From assembly GCA_041987205.1 (NCBI GenBank), contig JBHIWX010000008.1, positions 1 to 64,000 of the forward strand: a stretch of DNA of 64,000 nt, in the 5' to 3' direction. The notes below the pieces were generated by a model, which was not told the origin of the DNA, made no database searches, and was given only the letters and a program-made list of their open reading frames with translations. Positions 1 through 8,189 of this stretch are shown here, piece after piece (position 1 is the first letter of the stretch; each line of letters opens with the position of its first letter). The position numbers and the translations under genes are program-made. This DNA comes from BOKV01 sp041987205 (GTDB taxonomy: Bacteria; Pseudomonadota; Alphaproteobacteria; Rhizobiales; Rhizobiaceae).

Positions 1-1682
1 GGCATGTTCGCATCGTGAAAGACGACCTGATTGGCGACCTTGAATTCGCCATCGGTCCAATAGTCCTTGCCGGTGTTGTGGTTCCGGTCGAAATTCGGAA
101 AGTCGGAACTCGATATGTCCAGCCTGATGCGCGAGCCTCTCCTGAACCTGATTCCTACCGGCATCATCTCGATCAAATATTTCTCGGGGACATCTGCTTC
201 GAGCAGCATCGGATTGTCAAAGCCGTTTCGGTAGCGCGCGCGCTTGATGGCGTGAGAGATGTTTATGGCAACACCATCCGGTCCGACCTCGATGAGCTTC
301 GCGGTAAAGTCGGTGTCGGGGGCGCTTGAGGAGGCCCACAAGTGCAGCTTAACCGGTCCCACGCAGAGCAGGTCGTGTTCCAGTGGAGCGCTCTGGTATA
401 CGAGGATGTCGTGCCGCCGGTCGAGTGGTGACTGGTCGCGCGGGGCAGCTTGCGAATCCGGCGCCATGAGGCTCATCACTGGATCGCGCGGGTCATAGAC
501 AAAGCGATCGGGTTCGCTGTTGACAGGCATCTCCACGAGCTTGCCATCACCGGAGACGCCATTGGCTTTCCCCTGGCTGTCCATGAAGAAAGTGGTCGGC
601 ACGGCACCTTCGATGGGCCAGCTGTCGAAGCCGACCCAGCGATTCTCGTTGAGGATGAAGACGGATACGCGCTCCTTCTGCGCAGGTTCCCTATCCTTCA
701 GATGCTGGTCGAACCATCCGGCAACCGCATCGTGATAAATGACGGTCGACTCCGGGCCGTAGTCACGCGGACCCAGATGACCGTGCCATTCCGCGGAAGT
801 ATGTCCCCACGGGCCGATCATAAGCCGGTGATCCGCCCTCAAATCCGCATAGCCGAGATCGGACATGCCGGTAAAATTGTTGATGCAGTTGACGAGTCGA
901 TCCCACCACCCGGTCACGGTTGCGGTAGGCACCTTGATCCGCCCGTGATCCGGCCGGAAGTCCCAGACATCTAGGTGAACTTCTTCGAAATAGCGCTGTA
1001 GCTGCGGTGTCAGCGTTGAAGCGAACTCTTCAGGAAGTGACGCGAGCGGCAACTGCCATATCCATTTATGTCGGTCCACATTTGCCCACACCTCATCTGC
1101 CGCTTCCCGGCGGTGCGGCATGAACGGATCGCCTGCGCGCCGGCGGGCGTCCGCCGCCATGCCATAGACCCATTGCAGGCGTCTTCCGGTTTCGAACACG
1201 CCGTGTGTCATGTTTGAATGCGTGTCAGTCATGCCGCTCGGGAAAATCGCCGCTAGCGAAGGCGGTTGCTCGGCTGCCGCGCCCAACGCAAGACCGGCCG
1301 AATAGGAATGGCCAAACATGCCGACCTTACCAGAGGATCCCCCCAGTGTTGCGGCCCACTCTACAGCGTCATATCCGTCCAGCGGTTCGATTGCGCTGCC
1401 TGGAAATCCGTATGTCCATTGGTACTCGCCGTCCGATTCTCCTCTGCCGCGACAGTCCTGTACGGCGACGATGTAGCCAAGCTGTGCCAGTTGTGGCGCG
1501 TCATAGATAAAGAAGCCACTCGACTTCTCGTAAGGGGTCCTGCAGAGCAACACCGGGTAGCGGCCGGCAGAGCGCGGACGGTAAACGTCGGCGCGGAGCA
1601 CCGTACCGTCTCGCAAGCGGCAGGGCACATTGTTCTCGACGATGACGGAGGAAACGTCGGTATCCTGTTGTCTGCTTGACAT
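1..1682 (-). CDS. CocE/NonD family hydrolase, C-terminus cut by the window edge
   Basis: An alpha/beta hydrolase of the CocE/NonD (X-Pro dipeptidyl-peptidase, S15) type, which cleaves esters or N-terminal acyl/peptide bonds of small substrates. The frame is open from the ATG at 1682 to the left edge, about 560 residues, so the stop codon lies outside. The nucleophile elbow GHSYSAG is at about residue 120. The acid-region motif TGWWDR and a later GPWGHTS histidine fit the triad order. The C-terminal part (VKLHLWASSSAPDTDF and RIRLDISSSDFPNFDRN) is the jelly-roll domain of this family. It starts 3 bases after the stop of the upstream permease, so it is the last visible gene of the peptide-importer operon and may process the imported substrate. 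The substrate is unknown. Confidence 0.9.
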   Translation of the reverse strand, partial: MSSRQQDTDVSSVIVENNVPCRLRDGTVLRADVYRPRSAGRYPVLLCRTPYEKSSGFFIYDAPQLAQLGYIVAVQDCRGRGESDGEYQWTYGFPGSAIEPLDGYDAVEWAATLGGSSGKVGMFGHSYSAGLALGAAAEQPPSLAAIFPSGMTDTHSNMTHGVFETGRRLQWVYGMAADARRRAGDPFMPHRREAADEVWANVDRHKWIWQLPLASLPEEFASTLTPQLQRYFEEVHLDVWDFRPDHGRIKVPTATVTGWWDRLVNCINNFTGMSDLGYADLRADHRLMIGPWGHTSAEWHGHLGPRDYGPESTVIYHDAVAGWFDQHLKDREPAQKERVSVFILNENRWVGFDSWPIEGAVPTTFFMDSQGKANGVSGDGKLVEMPVNSEPDRFVYDPRDPVMSLMAPDSQAAPRDQSPLDRRHDILVYQSAPLEHDLLCVGPVKLHLWASSSAPDTDFTAKLIEVGPDGVAINISHAIKRARYRNGFDNPMLLEADVPEKYLIEMMPVGIRFRRGSRIRLDISSSDFPNFDRNHNTGKDYWTDGEFKVANQVVFHDANM

Positions 1683-1685
1683 CGG

Positions 1686-2624
1686 TTACTCCGCTTTTGA
1701 AGCTCGACCGGGGCGGGTGGGAGCGCCACCGCCGCCATAGGATTTTGGATCGAGAAAATCGCGGAGGCCGTCGCCCAGAAGATTCAGACCCAGCACCGCG
1801 AGCGAAATCGCCAAACCCGGGAACAGGGGCATCCAGATGGATCGGTGAAGGTAGTGGCGAGCAACATCGAGGTCGATCCCCCAGCTTGGCGTAGGTGGCA
1901 CCAGACCGACACCGAGGAAGCTGAGTGCCGCCTCGATGACGATGGCCAAGGCAAAGACAATGGTCGCGACGACGATGACGGGTGAAATCGTGCTCGGGCC
2001 GATGTGGCTTAGCAGTATCTTCCAGCCTGACTGTCCGATGACTCGCGCCGCAATGACATATTCCTTCTTCTTTTCCACCAGCACCGCACTGCGCATGACA
2101 CGTGCGACACGCGGTATGTAGACAACCCCGATTGCGAGGGAGACGGTCCACAATCCCGGACCGATGGCGGCGACGAGGCCAAGGGCGAGCAACAGGGGCG
2201 GAAATGCAAGTATAGCATCGGAGATGCGCATCAGAACATCGTCAAGCAGGCCGCCGACGTAACCTGCGACCGCGCCGACGAACGAGCCTGCTATCACGCA
2301 TATCGCCACCGAGGTGGCGCCGACCTGGAAGGAAACTCGGCTGCCATAGATCGTGCGGCTGAGTATGTCCCGACCGATATTGTCGGTGCCGAACAGATAC
2401 TGCCAGGAGGGAGGGCTGAACCGGTCACGGATGTGAAGTTCGAGCGGGTCGTAGGGTGCGATGACCGGTGCGAAGAACGCCAATATTGTGAAGGCAAACA
2501 CGACCAATCCGCCAGTCACCAGCATCTTGTTGGCTGACGCAAACCGCAACGCCCTGTGCATCGGCCCGATGGAAGCGTGTCTGGTGCCGGCTCTTGTGCG
2601 CGCTGCGGGTGCGATCTCAGTCAC
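1686..2624 (-). CDS. Peptide-type ABC transporter permease, DppC/OppC family
   Basis: Inner-membrane permease of a peptide/nickel-type ABC importer, 312 residues, normal for DppC. The start is GTG at 2624, and the gene overlaps the end of the DppB-like gene by 8 bases. The N-terminal helix (about residues 35-55) is followed by the family motif DPLELHIRDRFSPPSWQYLFGTD, where GTDNIGRD is typical of DppC. The EAA loop is seen as EYVIAARVIGQSGWKILLSHIGP. It pairs with the DppB-like permease to form the channel. The substrate cannot be read from the sequence. Confidence 0.94.
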   Translation of the reverse strand: MTEIAPAARTRAGTRHASIGPMHRALRFASANKMLVTGGLVVFAFTILAFFAPVIAPYDPLELHIRDRFSPPSWQYLFGTDNIGRDILSRTIYGSRVSFQVGATSVAICVIAGSFVGAVAGYVGGLLDDVLMRISDAILAFPPLLLALGLVAAIGPGLWTVSLAIGVVYIPRVARVMRSAVLVEKKKEYVIAARVIGQSGWKILLSHIGPSTISPVIVVATIVFALAIVIEAALSFLGVGLVPPTPSWGIDLDVARHYLHRSIWMPLFPGLAISLAVLGLNLLGDGLRDFLDPKSYGGGGAPTRPGRASKAE

Positions 2625-3579
2625 GGACCGATGCTCCCGTCATGCGGATCTGCGGGTCGAGCAACGTGTAGCTTATGTCGACGAGCAAGTTGATCAGGAC
2701 GAAGACGATGGAGAGAAACAGAATCGTGCCCTGCACGACAGGATAGTCACGCAGGAAAATCGATTCCACTACGAGTTGGCCGAGACCAGGCAACGAGAAT
2801 ATTCGCTCCACGATGATGGCCCCACCTAGCACTGTTCCGAGTTCCATTCCTGCAAAGGTGATCACTGGGATCAGCGCATTGCGAAGGGCGTGCTTGTAGA
2901 TGATCTTGCGCTCAGGCACCCCCTTGGCGCGCGCCGTCAGGATATAGTCCTCGTTGAGCTGGTCGATCATCTCCGAACGGGTGAGACGCGACAGCGCGCC
3001 AGCCATGATCGCGCCGAGGGTCACGACAGGCAGGACGAGATGGTGGAGAAAGTCGGCGAAATTCTCGCCTGGAGGCGTGTAACCTATGGAGGGAAAGATG
3101 TGCCACTGGACCGCAAAGCACAGCATCAGGAGGATTGCGAGCCAGAAGCTGGGCACCGAAACACCGACTAGAGCCGCAGAAAGTATGCCCAGATCTATCC
3201 AACTGCCTTTGCGCGCCGCTGCGATCGTGCCCCCAATGATCGCGATGATTGCCGATACGAGGACAGACCCGAGTGCCAGGAAGATGGTGACCCCCATCTT
3301 TTGCACGATGGTGTCCAGCACCGGGGTCCCGTTGACGATGGAATGACCCAGATCGCCCTGCAGCACGCGCCCCGCCCACAACACGTACTGTACCGGCATG
3401 GGTTGATCGAGGCCGAGACGTTCGCGCAGCGCGGCCTTGGCTTCTTCCGTTGCCTCGTTGCCGAGCACGGCGTCGACCGGATCTCCTGGCACGAGATGCA
3501 GGAACATGAAGACGATCATCGACATGATGACCAGTACCGGAACAAGTTGCAGAAGGCGCTTGGCGATGTAGCCGATCAC
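2617..3579 (-). CDS. Peptide-type ABC transporter permease, DppB/OppB family
   Basis: Partner permease of the importer, 320 residues. The frame is open further upstream, but the GTG at 3579 begins the classical DppB N-terminus (VIGYIAKRLLQLVPVLVIMS) and overlaps the stop of the ATPase gene as GTGA, so this start is chosen. The LVPGDPVDAVLG stretch near residue 35 and the EAA loop (DYILTARAKGVPERKIIYKHALRNAL) are diagnostic. About six membrane helices are visible. Overlaps on both sides show translational coupling with its neighbours. Confidence 0.94.
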   Translation of the reverse strand: MIGYIAKRLLQLVPVLVIMSMIVFMFLHLVPGDPVDAVLGNEATEEAKAALRERLGLDQPMPVQYVLWAGRVLQGDLGHSIVNGTPVLDTIVQKMGVTIFLALGSVLVSAIIAIIGGTIAAARKGSWIDLGILSAALVGVSVPSFWLAILLMLCFAVQWHIFPSIGYTPPGENFADFLHHLVLPVVTLGAIMAGALSRLTRSEMIDQLNEDYILTARAKGVPERKIIYKHALRNALIPVITFAGMELGTVLGGAIIVERIFSLPGLGQLVVESIFLRDYPVVQGTILFLSIVFVLINLLVDISYTLLDPQIRMTGASVRD

Positions 3580-4571
3580 GCGGGTGCTCCTTCCGGATAA
3601 TGACACGCCACGAGTCGATTTCTTCCCATCTCTCTCAAAACCGGAACGTCGGTTTCGCACCTTGCCTGCCTCTTGAAGCAACGCGGATGATAGGGGCAGC
3701 CGGCAGGCGGATTGACGTTGCTGGGAATTTCGCCGGTGACGGCGGCCAATTTCGACTTGTCTCCGACACGCGCTGAGGGAATGGCCGTCATCAGCGAGAT
3801 CGTGTAGGGATGATGCGGCACTTCATAGAGCGGGTCGCGCGGAGCGACTTCGACAACCCTTCCAAGATACATCACGATGACTCGATCGCTGACATATCGG
3901 ATGACACCGAGGTCATGCGACACGAACAGATAGCTTAGATCGAATTCGCTCCTGAGCCGCATCATCAGATTGATGATCTGGGCGCGAACGGAAACGTCAA
4001 GCGCGCTAACTGGCTCGTCGGCGATGACGAGCTTTGGCCTGACCATCAGCGCCCGCGCAATGGCGACGCGCTGGCGCTGCCCCCCGCTCAACTCATGCGG
4101 ATAGCGGCTTCCATGTTCCGGACGCAGCCCAACCTGCTCGAGCATCTGGCCCACCATGCGGTTGCGATCGGAAGGTTCGCCGATGGCGTGGATATCGAGA
4201 GGTTCCCGCAACAGGGCGCCGATGCGCATGCGCGGCGCAAGTGAGCCATAAGGGTCCTGGAAAACGATCTGCATCTCGCGCCGCATGGCCTTGAGGCCGA
4301 CGCCTGTCAGGCTTGCGATATCAACGCCGTCAAACCGGATTTCGCCACCACTCGGTCGTTCGATGCTAAGGATGCATTTTGCGAGCGTGGACTTGCCACA
4401 GCCGCTCTCGCCGACCAGGCCCAGAACTTCGCCGGGGTAGATTTCCAAATCGACACCTTCGAGCGCCTTCACCGATGCGCGCCGCCGCGAAAACAGCGAG
4501 GCGCCGAGATGGTAGCGCTTGTGCAGGCCGCTTACCGTCAGTACCGGCTGGAGGGCGGCGGCGTCAGGCAT
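3576..4571 (-). CDS. Peptide-type ABC transporter ATP-binding protein, DppF/OppF family
   Basis: Cytoplasmic ATPase subunit, 331 residues. Walker A is GESGCGKST, the signature is LSGGQRQRVAIARAL, Walker B is LVIADEP, and the switch histidine is in SHDL. The C-terminal oligopeptide-transporter domain contains the cysteines CPYHPRCFKRQARCE that bind an iron-sulfur cluster in this family. It overlaps the DppD-like gene by 8 bases and the DppB-like gene by 4. It works as a heterodimer with the DppD-like ATPase. Confidence 0.95.
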   Translation of the reverse strand: MPDAAALQPVLTVSGLHKRYHLGASLFSRRRASVKALEGVDLEIYPGEVLGLVGESGCGKSTLAKCILSIERPSGGEIRFDGVDIASLTGVGLKAMRREMQIVFQDPYGSLAPRMRIGALLREPLDIHAIGEPSDRNRMVGQMLEQVGLRPEHGSRYPHELSGGQRQRVAIARALMVRPKLVIADEPVSALDVSVRAQIINLMMRLRSEFDLSYLFVSHDLGVIRYVSDRVIVMYLGRVVEVAPRDPLYEVPHHPYTISLMTAIPSARVGDKSKLAAVTGEIPSNVNPPAGCPYHPRCFKRQARCETDVPVLREMGRNRLVACHYPEGAPA

Positions 4572-5529
4572 GCAGCCAGCACCTTGCCGAGTGACCCGGC
4601 GTGACCTCCGTGAAGGGAGGCTGGCGCTCCTCGCAGATCTTCATCCGGTGGGGGCAGCGGCCCTGAAAATAGCAGCCTTCCGGCAGGTTATCGAGGCTTG
4701 GCACGCTGCCTGGTATTTCAGGAAGCGGTCCATCATCGCGGGTCGAGCCGGCAATGTCCGGCACGGAACGATGCAGGCCGATGGTGTAGGGGTGCAGCGG
4801 GTTTTCGAACAGCGCTTGTGTCGAGCTCATCTCGACGATCTGTCCCGCATACATGACGATCACTTTCGAAACCGTCTCCGCAACCACCCCGAGGTCGTGG
4901 GTGATGAGAATCATCGATGTGCCGAGCCGCGTGTTGAGATCGCGGATCAAGTCCAGGATCTGCGCCTGAATCGTGACGTCAAGTGCGGTGGTCGGTTCAT
5001 CGGCCAGGACCAGTTGCGGTTCTCCGGCCAAGGCCATGGCTATGACGATACGCTGGCGCATCCCGCCACTCATCTGGAAGGGATAGCTGCGCACTCTCGT
5101 TTCGGGATCGGGTATGCCGACCAGGCGCAACATCTCCACCGATCGCTGCATGGCTTCCGACCGAGACATCGAGAAATGGGTGATGAAGACTTCGCCGAGC
5201 TGGTTGCCGACCGAAAACTTGGGATTAAGAGCGGTCATCGGCTCTTGGAATACCATGGAGACGATCCTTCCGCGCATCTTGCGCATCCGCGCCTCGCTTA
5301 GACCCAGAAGATCGATATCGCCAAGGCTAAGTTCATCCGCCGTGATGGTGGCGGGTGGCGAGCGCAGCAAACGCATTATCGAGCGAGCCAGAACGCTTTT
5401 CCCGCAGCCGGATTCTCCGACGATACCCAGCATTTCTCCCGCGGCGACTGTGAAGGTTATGTGATCGAGTGCGCGTACGCTTCCGCTCGTGGTCTGGAAA
5501 TCAACGCACAAATCTCGTACCGTAAGCAT
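4564..5529 (-). CDS. Peptide-type ABC transporter ATP-binding protein, DppD/OppD family
   Basis: Second ATPase subunit, 321 residues. Walker A is GESGCGKSV, the signature is MSGGMRQRIVIAMAL, Walker B is LVLADEP and the H-loop is ITHDLG. The C-terminal extension has the CYFQGRCPHRMKIC cysteine motif. The sequence ALNPKFSVGNQL, as in DppD/OppD, separates it from the F-type subunit. It lies 72 bases downstream of the substrate-binding protein gene, and that gap contains a GC-rich hairpin. Confidence 0.95.
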   Translation of the reverse strand: MLTVRDLCVDFQTTSGSVRALDHITFTVAAGEMLGIVGESGCGKSVLARSIMRLLRSPPATITADELSLGDIDLLGLSEARMRKMRGRIVSMVFQEPMTALNPKFSVGNQLGEVFITHFSMSRSEAMQRSVEMLRLVGIPDPETRVRSYPFQMSGGMRQRIVIAMALAGEPQLVLADEPTTALDVTIQAQILDLIRDLNTRLGTSMILITHDLGVVAETVSKVIVMYAGQIVEMSSTQALFENPLHPYTIGLHRSVPDIAGSTRDDGPLPEIPGSVPSLDNLPEGCYFQGRCPHRMKICEERQPPFTEVTPGHSARCWLHA

Positions 5530-5570
5530 TCACCGGCACCCTGATAAAGTCTCTGGGAAACGTTGCGGGA

Positions 5571-5587
5571 GCCGCCGGCAAGGCGGC
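5571..5587. other. GC-rich hairpin between the substrate-binding protein gene and the ATPase genes
   Basis: A 6-bp perfect GC stem (gccgcc/ggcggc) with a 5-base loop lies just past the stop of the substrate-binding protein gene, reading on the minus strand. No T-run follows it. Such intercistronic hairpins often protect the upstream mRNA, giving more binding protein than transporter. That role is inferred. Confidence 0.45.
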
Positions 5588-5601
5588 CCCCTGGCGTCAG
5601 T

Positions 5602-7179
5602 CTACTTGTCGAGCCAGACGTGCGCTATGCCGCCGCTCTGATAGTGGGTATGGGCGCCTTTGTGAGGCTCCAGACCCTTGACGTAGCTGCGCCATCCGAT
5701 CGGAAACGAGCTGGAGTAGACCCATATTGTGGGCAGGTCCTCTATGGCAATCTGAACAACCCGATCGTAATGCGGCTTGCGTTCGGCTGCATCGCCTGAC
5801 GCAGCTCCCTTTTCCAGTTCCGAGATCATTTCGGCATTGTCGTACTTGTATCCGGTAACGTAGTTGTGCTGCGCGTCCGGAATGTAGAGTGCCGGCAGGA
5901 TTGCTTGCGGGTCGCTCGCATAGCCGTGGCCCACGATACTCATCTGGAAATCGCCCTTGCCGCCGGCTACCCGTGCATTCCAGGAAGTGAAATCCATGGT
6001 CTCGATCTTCACTTTGATGCCGATCTCGATCAGTTCACGCTCCAGTACCGGAAGCATCTTTATGTAGGGGCCGTAGGTGAACGCGAGAAACTCGACCTCG
6101 AAGCCGTCGGGATAGCCGGCGGCGGCCATCAATTCCTTGGCCTTTTCGATGTTCTTGCTGCGATACTCGTCTTCAACTTCGGTGTGCCACGCAGTGTTTT
6201 CCGGATAGAATTGGTTGATCGTCTCTCCGACGCCATCTGCCGCACCGACCAGAAGTTCATCCTTGTCGATGGCGTACGCAATCGCCTGGCGGACCTCGTG
6301 CTTCGAGAATGGTTCGAAGCCGAGATTGAGAATCAGGTGATGCTGAAATCCGGTCGCATAGGTGCTGTATTCGACCTTCCCGGAGTCTTCCTTGCTATCC
6401 ATAAGCATCGCGACCTGATCGGTTGGCAGGTCGGTCGATACGTCGACGTCACCGCTCCTGAGCGCATTGATGCGGACCTGGGGATCGACCAATGGCTTGT
6501 AGACGATCTTGTCGAGCAACGGCAGACCATTGTCCCAGTACTGCGCATTCTTGACGAAGACCCAGTCTCCCTGGGGCACATGGCTTTCGAGCGCGAAGGG
6601 GCCGGTACAAATCGGATGCTTCACCGAGCCATCCTCTTCCAGGCTCTCGGATGCCAATATGAATGCCTTATGGTGGAATCCGGTCTGGGAGGCGAGGAAA
6701 GTCGGATTGGGCGACTTCATGTTGAAGCGTACGGTGAGCGGGTCGACGACCTCGGTCGATTGAACCAGTGCGAGACGGCCGGCCATGCTGGAGCCGACCT
6801 TCGGGTCCAGCATCCGGTCGAAGCTGAACTTGACGTCATCGGCGGTCATTTTGCGGCCATTGTGGAACACGACGCCATCGCGCAGATGGAAGGTCCATGT
6901 CTTGGCGTCGTCCGACATTTCCCAGCTTTCGGCGAGACCGGGAACGATGTTGAATTCACGATCCGTCGTCACCAGTGCTTCGCAAACCTGCATCCACGCA
7001 CGGGCATCGTTTGCTGCGTACATGATATGTGGATCAGTGCGCTGGAGATGGCCTTCGACGCCAACCGTCAGCGTACCGCCACTCTTCTGGGCATAGGCAA
7101 GGCTCGCCGGACCGGCGGCCATCATCATGCTTCCTGCTAATGCAATCAGGGTCTTAACTGTCGACCTCCGAGTTATCAT
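5602..7179 (-). CDS. Peptide-type ABC transporter substrate-binding protein (SBP_bac_5)
   Basis: Periplasmic solute-binding protein of the DppA/OppA class, 525 residues from the chosen ATG at 7179. That ATG has AAGGAG eight bases upstream; a GTG at 7188 would add three residues. It starts with a signal peptide (MITRRSTVKTLIALAG, then a hydrophobic core ending SLAYA-Q). The family 5 core follows, including WTFHLRDGVVFHNGRKMTADDVKFSFDR and FNLGFEPF-type segments. It is the first transporter gene of the operon, 37 bases after the GntR regulator gene, and delivers substrate to the DppBCDF-like complex. Oligopeptides, opines, glycosides or other small molecules are all possible ligands. Confidence 0.95.
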   Translation of the reverse strand: MITRRSTVKTLIALAGSMMMAAGPASLAYAQKSGGTLTVGVEGHLQRTDPHIMYAANDARAWMQVCEALVTTDREFNIVPGLAESWEMSDDAKTWTFHLRDGVVFHNGRKMTADDVKFSFDRMLDPKVGSSMAGRLALVQSTEVVDPLTVRFNMKSPNPTFLASQTGFHHKAFILASESLEEDGSVKHPICTGPFALESHVPQGDWVFVKNAQYWDNGLPLLDKIVYKPLVDPQVRINALRSGDVDVSTDLPTDQVAMLMDSKEDSGKVEYSTYATGFQHHLILNLGFEPFSKHEVRQAIAYAIDKDELLVGAADGVGETINQFYPENTAWHTEVEDEYRSKNIEKAKELMAAAGYPDGFEVEFLAFTYGPYIKMLPVLERELIEIGIKVKIETMDFTSWNARVAGGKGDFQMSIVGHGYASDPQAILPALYIPDAQHNYVTGYKYDNAEMISELEKGAASGDAAERKPHYDRVVQIAIEDLPTIWVYSSSFPIGWRSYVKGLEPHKGAHTHYQSGGIAHVWLDK

Positions 7180-7216
7180 CTGTTCCACTCCTTGTTTTGT
7201 CTTGTGTAGTTCGCGG

Positions 7217-8053
7217 CTAGAGATTGCTTTCGAGAACCAGTTCGTACGGGTTCGGGGGAACCCAGAATGCGGCGAAGTAGAGAACCTTGTTGCCGGACGT
7301 CGCCGTCGCCTGCTGGCGAAGACACACGACGTTGCGCTTGATGTTGAGATGAGATGCGACCTCGACGGGAGCCGACGCTGCCGCGATACGGCTGGTGATG
7401 TTGTCGACCACCAGACCCAGTTCCCTGCTGAAAATGTGCCGCAGGTTTTCGTTGCTCAGTTCTGACAGTGGCTTCCAGAGGAAGATCGGGTAGGCTGCAA
7501 CGTCGACGTAATATTCACTGTAGATCGGCAGGTCGCCTGCAGCCATGTGGAGGCGCTGGATGACGTAAACCTGTTCGGCATCCTTCAGAAAGTTGCGCCA
7601 GCGCCCCTTGCTTCCGGCCTTTCTGCGCGACAGCACACGAGAGGTGAGCGGTGCTTGACTTCCCGCCACGTCCTGCAGGTTAAGGTGCAGTGGTTGCTCG
7701 ATCTGCCATTTGACCGGCACGACGATCGTGCCAACACCCGGCTTGCGAGCAATGAGCCCTGAATCGGTCAGCCCCTTGAGCGCTCTTTGAACGGTCGCCA
7801 ATCCGAACGGAACCAGTTCGACCAGTTCCTTTTCCGTTGGCAATTTCCCCTGACGTCCAATCAGTTCGCGACGGATCGCCTCGGCCAGGGCAGCGCGTAG
7901 CGCCTCATATTTCGGCTTGATGTCGTTCTCCGCAAGAAACCTCTGCAGGAACTCGCCCAGCTCGCGCCAGTCGCTGGCAAGGAACTCCCACGGTCCGGAA
8001 CGGCTGCGACCCTTTCCGACCTTGTCATTCGTTAGCGGCTCTTCACGCTTCAT
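7217..8053 (-). CDS. GntR family transcriptional regulator with UTRA-type ligand domain
   Basis: DNA-binding regulator of 278 residues. The winged helix is at about residues 55-118 (KLPTEKELVELVPFGLATVQRALKGL, then SGLIARKPGVGTIV). The C-terminal half (VYVIQRLHMAAGDLPIYSEYYVD and later VCLRQQATATSGNKVLYFAAFW) looks like a UTRA/HutC ligand-binding domain. The start ATG has GGAGG seven bases upstream. It is transcribed toward the importer genes and divergently from the DUF3604 gene, so it probably controls both units through the palindrome at 8099-8113. The inducer is probably related to the imported compound. Confidence 0.92.
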   Translation of the reverse strand: MKREEPLTNDKVGKGRSRSGPWEFLASDWRELGEFLQRFLAENDIKPKYEALRAALAEAIRRELIGRQGKLPTEKELVELVPFGLATVQRALKGLTDSGLIARKPGVGTIVVPVKWQIEQPLHLNLQDVAGSQAPLTSRVLSRRKAGSKGRWRNFLKDAEQVYVIQRLHMAAGDLPIYSEYYVDVAAYPIFLWKPLSELSNENLRHIFSRELGLVVDNITSRIAAASAPVEVASHLNIKRNVVCLRQQATATSGNKVLYFAAFWVPPNPYELVLESNL

Positions 8054-8098
8054 GGCATCGCCTCCGACATGGCACTCAAACGCTAGTTCAAAAAATAT

Positions 8099-8113
8099 GT
8101 AGTTGTCAACTAC
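8099..8113. promoter_or_regulatory. Palindromic operator candidate for the GntR regulator
   Basis: The 15-bp sequence gtagttgtcaactac is a perfect palindrome around its central base. It lies in an AT-rich stretch between the start codons of the divergent GntR and DUF3604 genes (46 bases from the first, 77 from the second). A second short palindrome, ctacgtag, overlaps it at 8111-8118. Short symmetric sites centred on GT-(N)-AC are typical GntR-family operators; binding here is inferred. Confidence 0.6.
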
Positions 8114-8189
8114 GTAGTTTTTGATTAGCTAGGCGGGCTGATCAAGCTTTGAAATGATCCGCGAAACGGAATTTCTAATGGGAGCGAGG

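Noticed and set aside
450..974. Plus-strand frames in the first 1.6 kb
   Set aside because: The minus strand holds the CocE/NonD hydrolase with its nucleophile elbow; these are shadows.
5866..7140. A 424-codon plus-strand frame opposite the substrate-binding protein gene
   Set aside because: The minus strand encodes a complete family 5 binding protein with signal peptide; this frame has no support.
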